A stretch of DNA of 64,000 nt, from the NCBI RefSeq assembly GCF_012910905.1, contig NZ_WTVN01000022.1, positions 23,599-87,598 of the forward strand, written 5' to 3'. The notes beneath the pieces are model-generated. The model did not search any database. It worked only from the letters and a program-made list of their open reading frames with translations, and was not told where the DNA came from. A program made the translations under genes and the position numbers. Shown piece by piece: positions 58,682 to 64,000 of this stretch. Numbering within the stretch: the first letter of the stretch is position 1; every line of letters starts with the position of its first letter. The stretch comes from Aromatoleum toluvorans. Lineage in GTDB: Bacteria > Pseudomonadota > Gammaproteobacteria > Burkholderiales > Rhodocyclaceae.

Positions 58682-59373
58682 TGCTTGCCTCCCTTGCCGT
58701 TTTCGCCCATCTGCTTGTGCGTCAGGTCGTGCGGATGCAGGTTGTCGTCCATGTCGAGGTAGTTCGCGTCGACCGGCAGGTTCTCCTCGTCGATACCCTC
58801 GACGTGCCCGTGATCATGCGTCGGCAGCTCGCCGGTGCGGATGAAGGCCACCATCACCTGCAGGAAGCGGAAGCACATCAGGTAGGAACCAAGCGGGATC
58901 GCCGAGTAGACGATCCACGTCGGCCATTCCAGGTCGGGGGTCGTCGGCCCTTCGTACAGGTCGCCGGTGTCCATGCCGAACCAGGTCAGGAACTGGTAAT
59001 GCGCGCCGTTCTCGAGCACGAAGGTCAGGCCCAGCGTGCCGACGATACCGGTGAACAGCGCCCCGGCGCCCAGGCCGATGACGACGAACTTGGCACGGTT
59101 GGCGTCCGACAGGCGGTTGATGAGCACGTCGACGCCGACGTGGATGCCGGTGCGCACGCCGTACGCGGCGCCGAACTTCGCCATCCACACGAACATGATG
59201 ATGGTGAGCTCCTGCGCCCAGCCGAGGTTGAGGGACAGCAGCCAGTCCTGCACGCCCGGAATCGACAGGCCGGAGCCGTAGCGGTGCACCACCGATACGA
59301 AGATGATCAATGTTGCCGCACCCATGAGGAAGGTGATGAGCCACTCCTCGAGGTGATCGAGCACTTTAAGCAT
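58678..59373 (-). CDS. dctQ: TRAP transporter small permease DctQ with hydrophilic C-terminal tail
   Basis: A 231-residue protein with four helices (for instance ITFLMGAATLIIFVSVVHRYG and WAQELTIIMFVWMAKFGAAYG), typical of DctQ. It is longer than the common 160-190 residues; the last 45 or so form a charged His/Asp-rich tail (HDHGHVEGIDEENLP) with no membrane segment. The tail could bind a metal or another protein, which is speculation. GGGAGAAAC precedes the ATG at 59373. Confidence 0.93.
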   Translation of the reverse strand: MLKVLDHLEEWLITFLMGAATLIIFVSVVHRYGSGLSIPGVQDWLLSLNLGWAQELTIIMFVWMAKFGAAYGVRTGIHVGVDVLINRLSDANRAKFVVIGLGAGALFTGIVGTLGLTFVLENGAHYQFLTWFGMDTGDLYEGPTTPDLEWPTWIVYSAIPLGSYLMCFRFLQVMVAFIRTGELPTHDHGHVEGIDEENLPVDANYLDMDDNLHPHDLTHKQMGENGKGGKQ

Positions 59374-59394
59374 GAGGGTTTCTCCCGTCGCAAG

Positions 59395-59436
59395 GACGCC
59401 CGCCCGCGCAGGACCCTGCGCAGCGTGGCGGGCGTC
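59395..59436 (-). promoter_or_regulatory. Two-tier hairpin between dctP and dctQ
   Basis: GACGCCCGCC (59395-59404) pairs with GGCGGGCGTC (59427-59436), and inside it GCGCAGG (59406-59412) pairs with CCTGCGC (59415-59421). No T-run follows. Such a structure can stabilise the upstream dctP message or limit readthrough, so more binding protein than permease is made. Confidence 0.7.
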
Positions 59437-59451
59437 GGAGCTGTGGATGGA

Positions 59452-60456
59452 TTACAGCCTGGACGGGTCGAACCCGGTTTCCTTGTAGATTTCCTTGATG
59501 ATCTCGGCGCCGATGCGCGACTCCATCTTCTTGTGCACCGGCACAAGCGCCTTCTTGAACGCCAGCTTCTCGGCGTCGGTCGGCTTGTAGATCGCGGTCT
59601 TGCCCGAGGCGCGCACGGCCTCGAGGGCCTTGTCGTTCTCGTCACGCGCGATCTTGTTGGCGAAGTCGGTCGACTCCTTCATCGCCTGCTCGAGCTGGCC
59701 GCGCACCTCGGCCGGCAGGCCGTCCCAGAACTTCTTGTTGGTGATCACTGCATAACCCAGGTAACCGTGGTCGGTCAGGGTCATGTGCTTCTGCACCTCA
59801 TGCATCTTCTGGGTGTAGAGGTTCGAATGCGGGTTCTCGGTGCCATCGACGACGCCCGTCTGCAGCGCCTGATACACCTCGGAGAATGCCATCACCTGCG
59901 GGATCGCGCCCAACACACGCATCTGCTCCTCGAGCACCTTGGACGACTGCACGCGCAGCTTCTTGCCCTTCAGGTCCTCGGGCGTCTTGATCGGGCTATT
60001 GGCCGACAGCGACTTGAAGCCGTTGTCCCAGAACGCCAGGCCCTTGATGCCGCGCGCCTCGAGCTTGCCGAGGAGCTGCTTGCCGACCGGCCCCTGGGTG
60101 ACCTTGTGCAGGTCCTCATAGCCGTCGAAGATGTACGGCAGGTCGAAGACCTCGAATTCCTTCACGCCCAGCGGACCGAACTTCGCCAGCGAAGGCGCGA
60201 GCATCTGGACGGCGCCGAGCTGCAGCGCCTCCATTTCTTCCTTGTCCTTGTACAGCGTGCTGTTCGGGTAGACTTCGACCTTGACGGCACCCTTGGTGTA
60301 CTTCTCGGCAAGTTCCTTGAACTTGTCGGCCGCCTTGCCCTTGGGCGTGTCGTTGGCGACGACGTGGCTGAACTTGATAACGACGGGATCGGCGGCGACC
60401 GCGGCAGCGGACAGCCCCATTGCGACGAGACCAATGAAAAGGGAGCGGATCTTCAT
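59452..60456 (-). CDS. dctP: TRAP transporter substrate-binding protein DctP
   Basis: A 334-residue periplasmic binding protein. A signal peptide (MKIRSLFIGLVAMGLSAAAVAA) precedes DPVVIKFSHVVANDTPKGKAA. The substrate-carboxylate Arg is expected in LKGKKLRVQSSKVLEEQM (about residues 164-181), and QTGVVDGTENPHSN is a typical DctP block. Similarity is to C4-dicarboxylate binders, and the adjacent DctS/DctR pair supports succinate, fumarate or malate as ligands. GGAGGAGATAGAGG precedes the ATG at 60456. Confidence 0.95.
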   Translation of the reverse strand: MKIRSLFIGLVAMGLSAAAVAADPVVIKFSHVVANDTPKGKAADKFKELAEKYTKGAVKVEVYPNSTLYKDKEEMEALQLGAVQMLAPSLAKFGPLGVKEFEVFDLPYIFDGYEDLHKVTQGPVGKQLLGKLEARGIKGLAFWDNGFKSLSANSPIKTPEDLKGKKLRVQSSKVLEEQMRVLGAIPQVMAFSEVYQALQTGVVDGTENPHSNLYTQKMHEVQKHMTLTDHGYLGYAVITNKKFWDGLPAEVRGQLEQAMKESTDFANKIARDENDKALEAVRASGKTAIYKPTDAEKLAFKKALVPVHKKMESRIGAEIIKEIYKETGFDPSRL

Positions 60457-60577
60457 CCTCTATCTCCTCCAAATTACATAGTTATATATACCTGTCCCAT
60501 GTCCGGGCGGGTGCCGTGCAGCAACCAGAAGCGCCGGACACTTGTTTCAGTTTATGAATCGCCCCCACCCTATAACA

Positions 60578-60593
60578 TTGTGGTTATCCACAA
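60578..60593. promoter_or_regulatory. Palindromic operator candidate at the dctS start
   Basis: TTGTGG-TTAT-CCACAA is a perfect 6-4-6 inverted repeat ending 1 nt before the dctS start codon. A TATAAC element at 60571-60576 overlaps its upstream side. It also contains a TTATCCACA sequence. A second, looser pair, TGTCCGG (60500-60506) and CCGGACA (60534-60540), lies between it and dctP. Confidence 0.45.
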
Positions 60594-60594
60594 C

Positions 60595-62589
60595 ATGGAC
60601 GCCGTCCACCCGCAGATGAGCTCCCGCGCGACCATCGCCCTGACCGCCCGGCAGCGCTGGCTGACGGCCGTGCCTTACCTGACCGTGCTGCTGTTTCTCG
60701 TGGTGATCGCCGCGCTCGTCTGGTTCACGCGCGCCTACGACGAGGAGGAGCAGCGAGCCACGCTCATCAACGACGTGCTGTGGATGGAGCAGAACCTGCA
60801 GTTCAAGCTCGACCGCAACGTCTCGCAGCTCGCACAGATCGGCCAGGAGATCCTTTCCACCACCGACCACCACCCATCGCAGACCTCGGCCGCACTGCGC
60901 CAGCTCGTGCGCTCGGAGAACGGCCTCGTGCGCGTGATGTGGCTCGACGCCACCGGCCACATGCAGGGTGCGCTGCCCCCCCTCGGCGAAGGAGAAATGC
61001 CCGGGGAATCACCGAGCGAACAGTCGGCCTCGCGATTCCGCCTCGCCCGGGCGCTGGAAAGGCCCATCTACGGCCAGATCCATGCCGCCGCCGGCGACCG
61101 CCAGCAGTTCGAGGTGCATGTCCCGATCTACTCCGAGAACGGTTTTGCGGGCGCGATGGTGGGCGTCTACTCCCTGCGCGAGCTCGTCACCGACGAGCTG
61201 CCCTGGTGGTTCGCCGAGCGCTACCGCGTGAGCGTGCACGACAGCGACGGGCGCGTGCTCGTGTCGAAATCCAAGGTCGCGCCGCTGTCGGACCGGCTGA
61301 ACTATTCGATGGCCCTCGATCCGCCCGGCGGCGGCCTCACGCTGCAGGTCACCGCCTACCGCGGCGAGACGCGCTGGGTCCAGGTCCTGCTGATCGGCTC
61401 CATCCTGCTGCTCGGCGGCATCCTGATCTGGAGCGTGCTGCAGCTGCGCCGCGAGCTGCAGCGCCGCCACCGGGCCGAACAGGCCCTGCGCAGCGAATCC
61501 TTGTTCCGCCGGGCGATGGAGGACTCCATGCTCACCGGCCTGCGCGCCCGCGACCGCGACGGCCGCATCACCTATGTGAACCCCGCCTTCTGCCGGATGG
61601 TCGGCTACAGCGCCGCGGAGCTCGTCGGCTGCACGCCGCCGATGCCCTACTGGGACCCGGAGTTCCTCGAACAGACGCAGGAGGTCCACGACCGCGTCCT
61701 CAGCGGCAACGCCCCGCCCGACGGCTTCGAACTGCGCCTGCGGCGCAAGAACGGCGAACGTTTCGACGCCCTCATCTTCGAAGCCCCGCTGATCGACGCC
61801 GCGGGACGGCACACCGGCTGGATGGGCTCCCTGCTCGACATCTCCGCCCAGAAGCATGCCGAGGAACTCGCGCGCCAGCAGGAAGAACGCCTCCAGGCCA
61901 CATCCCGCCTGATCACGATGGGCGAGATGGCCTCGACCCTCGCGCACGAACTCAACCAGCCGCTTGCGGCGATCGCCAGCTACAACACCGGCTGCCTCAA
62001 CCGCCTCGAACAGCCCACGCTGGACCGCGAGGAGTTCAAGGACATCTTCGACCGCATCGGCCGGCAGGCACGCCGCGCCGGCGACATCATCCGCCGCGTG
62101 CACGACTTCGTGCGCCGCTCCGAGCCCAAGCGCGAACCGCTCGACATCAACCTGATGATCCGCGAGGCGATCGGCCTCATCGAAGCCGATTCGGCCAAGC
62201 GCGGCATGCGCGTCGAAACCGAGCTCGACGAATCGCTGCCGGCCGTGGCGGCCGATCCGGTGATGATCGAGCAGGTCATCGTGAACCTCGTGCGCAACGG
62301 CATGGACGCCATGCGCGACAATCCGCCGTCGCGGCGCACCGTGCGCGTGAACACGCAGCGCGAGGGCGACATGCTCGTCGTGCGCGTCGCCGACAACGGC
62401 ACCGGCATCGATCCCGAAACCGCCCGCCGGCTGTTCGAACCCTTCTTCACGACCAAGACCGAAGGCATGGGCATGGGCCTCAACATCTGCCGCTCCATCG
62501 CCGAGCTGCACCACGGCCGGCTCGGTTTCGAAACCAACCCCGACGGCGGTACCATCTTCACCTTGTCGCTACCCGTGGAAACCTCATGA
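60595..62589 (+). CDS. dctS: Sensor histidine kinase DctS
   Basis: A 664-residue membrane kinase. Helix 1 is at about residues 24-46, a periplasmic sensor region of about 210 residues follows, and helix 2 is at about 263-283. A PAS domain (about 300-420), HisKA with the phospho-His in LAHELNQPL (about 452) and HATPase_c (NLVRNGMDAMRDN, DNGTGIDPETA and MGMGLNICRSI) complete it. It senses dicarboxylates and phosphorylates DctR. The ATG at 60595 has no ribosome site and lies just after a -10-like TATAAC, so the message may be nearly leaderless. It is coupled to dctR by ATGA overlap. Confidence 0.92.
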   Translation: MDAVHPQMSSRATIALTARQRWLTAVPYLTVLLFLVVIAALVWFTRAYDEEEQRATLINDVLWMEQNLQFKLDRNVSQLAQIGQEILSTTDHHPSQTSAALRQLVRSENGLVRVMWLDATGHMQGALPPLGEGEMPGESPSEQSASRFRLARALERPIYGQIHAAAGDRQQFEVHVPIYSENGFAGAMVGVYSLRELVTDELPWWFAERYRVSVHDSDGRVLVSKSKVAPLSDRLNYSMALDPPGGGLTLQVTAYRGETRWVQVLLIGSILLLGGILIWSVLQLRRELQRRHRAEQALRSESLFRRAMEDSMLTGLRARDRDGRITYVNPAFCRMVGYSAAELVGCTPPMPYWDPEFLEQTQEVHDRVLSGNAPPDGFELRLRRKNGERFDALIFEAPLIDAAGRHTGWMGSLLDISAQKHAEELARQQEERLQATSRLITMGEMASTLAHELNQPLAAIASYNTGCLNRLEQPTLDREEFKDIFDRIGRQARRAGDIIRRVHDFVRRSEPKREPLDINLMIREAIGLIEADSAKRGMRVETELDESLPAVAADPVMIEQVIVNLVRNGMDAMRDNPPSRRTVRVNTQREGDMLVVRVADNGTGIDPETARRLFEPFFTTKTEGMGMGLNICRSIAELHHGRLGFETNPDGGTIFTLSLPVETS

Positions 62590-63200
62590 CCCAGCCTTGC
62601 GCCCACATCATCGACGACGACGAAGCCATCCGCGACGCCCTGCAGTGGCTGTTCAAGACGCGCGATGTCGCGTGCGCCACCTGGTCGAGCGCCGAGAGCT
62701 TTCTCGAGGCGCTCCAGCCCGGCTGGCGCGGCTGTGTCGTGCTGGACATCCGCATGCAAGGCATGAGCGGCCTCGAATGCTTCGACGTGCTGCGCCAGCG
62801 CGGCAACCAGCTGCCCGTCATCTTCATCACCGGCCACGGCGACGTGCCGATGGCCGTCGCCGCGCTGAAGAAGGGCGCATTCGACTTCATCGAAAAACCC
62901 TTCAACGACAGCGATCTGGTCGACATCGTCATGCGGGCGCTGGAGATCGACGCGAACAACAAGCGCGCCGAGGCCACCCGCGACACTGTGGAGGCGCGCC
63001 TCGCCCTGCTCACCGCGCGCGAGCAGGAAGTCATGGAGCTGATCCTCGCCGGCAAGTTCAACAAGGTCATCGCCGACGAACTGTGCATCTCGATGCGGAC
63101 CGTGGAAGCCCACCGTTCCAAGGTGTTCGAGAAGATGGAAGTGCGCTCCGCGGTCGAGCTCGCGCAACTCGTCAATCTCGTCCGCAACCGCGCCCTCTGA
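62586..63200 (+). CDS. dctR: Response regulator DctR, LuxR/FixJ type
   Basis: A 204-residue regulator. The receiver domain (about residues 1-125) has the acidic pair IIDDDEA, acceptor Asp in VVLDIRMQGMSG (near 55) and Lys in FIEKPF. The C-terminal LuxR helix-turn-helix is LTAREQEVMELILAGKFNKVIADELCISMRTVEAHRSKVFEKM. The layout matches the DctS-DctR pairs of Rhodobacter-type TRAP loci rather than the sigma-54-dependent DctD of rhizobia. It probably activates dctPQM across the divergent promoter region. Confidence 0.94.
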   Translation: MTQPCAHIIDDDEAIRDALQWLFKTRDVACATWSSAESFLEALQPGWRGCVVLDIRMQGMSGLECFDVLRQRGNQLPVIFITGHGDVPMAVAALKKGAFDFIEKPFNDSDLVDIVMRALEIDANNKRAEATRDTVEARLALLTAREQEVMELILAGKFNKVIADELCISMRTVEAHRSKVFEKMEVRSAVELAQLVNLVRNRAL

Positions 63201-63271
63201 CTCCCGCCGGAATCCGCCCCATCGTGCCGCACCCCGATCACCCTCACGCTCACCACTCCGCTGTCGAGCGC

Positions 63272-63643
63272 ATGCGCATCGACAAATGGCTGTGGGCCGC
63301 GCGCTTCTTCAAGACGCGCTCGCTCGCCAGCCAGGCGATCGAAGGCGGGCACGTCAGGCTCAACGGCCAGGCGGTGAAGCCCGCCCGCGAGCTGCGCGTC
63401 GGCGACAGCCTCGACATCGTCGCGGGCGGCACGCAATGGACCGTCATCGTGCGCGGGCTCAACGAACAACGCCGTCCTGCCGTCGAGGCGCAGCAGCTGT
63501 ACGAGGAAACGCCCGAAAGCAGCGCCCGCCGTGCGGCCGAAAAGGAAGACCGGCGCCTCGCACCGGTCCCCGGCAGCGATCTGCGCGGACGGCCGACGAA
63601 GAAGGCGCGCCGCCAGATGCGCGGCTTCAACGAAGGTTTCTGA
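63272..63643 (+). CDS. S4-domain RNA-binding protein, Hsp15-like
   Basis: A 123-residue basic protein with an N-terminal S4 domain (MRIDKWLWAARFFKTRSLAS, then EGGHVRLNGQAVKPAREL) and a Lys/Arg-rich C-terminal tail (RGRPTKKARRQMRGF). Hsp15 binds stalled 50S subunits carrying nascent chains. The ATG at 63272 is weakly supported by a GAG purine patch; a GTG at 63224 would add 16 residues. It lies 71 nt after dctR and may be a separate gene. Confidence 0.9.
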   Translation: MRIDKWLWAARFFKTRSLASQAIEGGHVRLNGQAVKPARELRVGDSLDIVAGGTQWTVIVRGLNEQRRPAVEAQQLYEETPESSARRAAEKEDRRLAPVPGSDLRGRPTKKARRQMRGFNEGF

Positions 63644-63673
63644 TCACCGGAATGGCCGCCGCCGCGTGGCCAT

Positions 63674-64000
63674 TCAGCGCTCCCAGACCGGAACGAGTCC
63701 CGGCTCGCCCGGCGCGCAGCGGAATTCCGCCGCGACCCCGACCTCCCCGATCCACGCCGCCTCACCATCCACTCGCAGCACCGGCAGGCGCTCCCGCAGC
63801 CACGCGGGGATCCCCGCTTCCTGGCACAGGTTCTTGAAACTGCGGCGCGGCCGGCCCGCGCCTTCGCGCAGCGCGAGCCCGCTCCAGCGCGGACTCAGCA
63901 CGACCTCCCCGGCACGGTCCAGCGCAGCCCGGCTCAGCCCTGCGCCGACCGCCTCCGCAAAGACCACCTTGCCCGCCCCCCAGGGCAGCTCCTGTCTCTT
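63674..64000 (-). CDS. tilS: tRNA(Ile)-lysidine synthase, C-terminal part
   Basis: About 109 residues, open at the right edge of the window. The segment GRPRRSFKNLCQEAGIPAWL and the following LPVLRVDGEAAWIG match the TilS C-terminal domain, which recognises the tRNA acceptor stem. The ATP-binding PP-loop domain would lie beyond 64000. The enzyme converts C34 of the AUA-reading tRNA-Ile to lysidine. Codons continue without a stop to the last base, so the frame is real and truncated only by the window. Confidence 0.85.
   Translation of the reverse strand, partial: KRQELPWGAGKVVFAEAVGAGLSRAALDRAGEVVLSPRWSGLALREGAGRPRRSFKNLCQEAGIPAWLRERLPVLRVDGEAAWIGEVGVAAEFRCAPGEPGLVPVWER

Noticed and set aside
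60584..60592. TTATCCACA, a perfect DnaA-box sequence
   Set aside because: A single copy inside the dctS start palindrome with no AT-rich region, dnaA or dnaN nearby; it is not evidence of an origin.

Overview
The window is high-GC chromosomal DNA with dense, short-spaced genes. It has the look of a betaproteobacterium of the Rhodocyclales (Azoarcus/Aromatoleum/Thauera type). Three things point there: two Gram-negative trimeric-porin genes, a caa3-type cytochrome oxidase assembly cluster (Sco, CtaA, CtaB, SURF1, CtaG, DUF2970), and an indolepyruvate:ferredoxin oxidoreductase next to an amino-acid dehydrogenase and a Liv ABC transporter. The genus is an inference from gene content. No rRNA, tRNA, insertion sequence, prophage or CRISPR array was seen.

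Left part (1-10.6 kb): a barstar-like protein, a Nudix hydrolase, a small heat-shock protein behind a sigma-32-like promoter, argB and cysQ. Next comes a divergent trio of acyl carrier protein, AMP-forming ligase and PLP decarboxylase of the kind tied to exosortase-A exopolysaccharide loci. Two porin genes follow, ending in identical terminator hairpins, then rpoH preceded by a perfect CIRCE operator. Sigma-32 control of hsp20 and HrcA-type control of rpoH suggest a layered heat-shock circuit.

10.6-19.3 kb: one minus-strand cytochrome c oxidase operon, coxB-ctaD-small protein-ctaG-DUF2970-coxC-SURF1-Sco-like-ctaA-ctaB-sco1, tightly packed with several overlaps. A near-perfect 20-bp inverted repeat lies between ctaD and the small protein.

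19.6-26.9 kb: heptose adenylyltransferase, a REC-DUF3369-GGDEF-EAL protein with a small upstream partner, recQ, a lone degenerate EAL protein, a cation-efflux transporter and a YidB-like protein.

27-40.7 kb: an amino-acid catabolism and uptake island. It holds a Leu/Phe/Val-type dehydrogenase, a 1205-residue indolepyruvate:ferredoxin oxidoreductase, livJHMGF and an Lrp/AsnC regulator. A LysE exporter/AraC regulator pair and an Hsp70-like protein interrupt it. Substrate uptake, deamination, ferredoxin-linked oxidation of the 2-oxo acid and feedback sensing could all be encoded here.

40.7-51.4 kb (minus strand): FKBP isomerase, MsrA, then rpe-gph-trpE-trpG-trpD-trpC followed 12 bp later by tamB. 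A Trp-rich leader ORF with alternative hairpins precedes trpE.

51.5-57.3 kb (minus strand): a compact set of ornithine-cyclodeaminase-like protein, PP2C phosphatase, double-FHA protein, metallo-beta-lactamase-fold hydrolase and GAF-containing GspE/PilB-type ATPase. No pilin, secretin or kinase gene is beside it. This phospho-signalling-plus-ATPase cassette is the best candidate in the window for an undescribed system.

57.4-64 kb: a dctPQM TRAP transporter with an intergenic hairpin after dctP, the divergent dctS-dctR two-component pair, an Hsp15-like S4 protein, and the C-terminal part of tilS running off the right edge.
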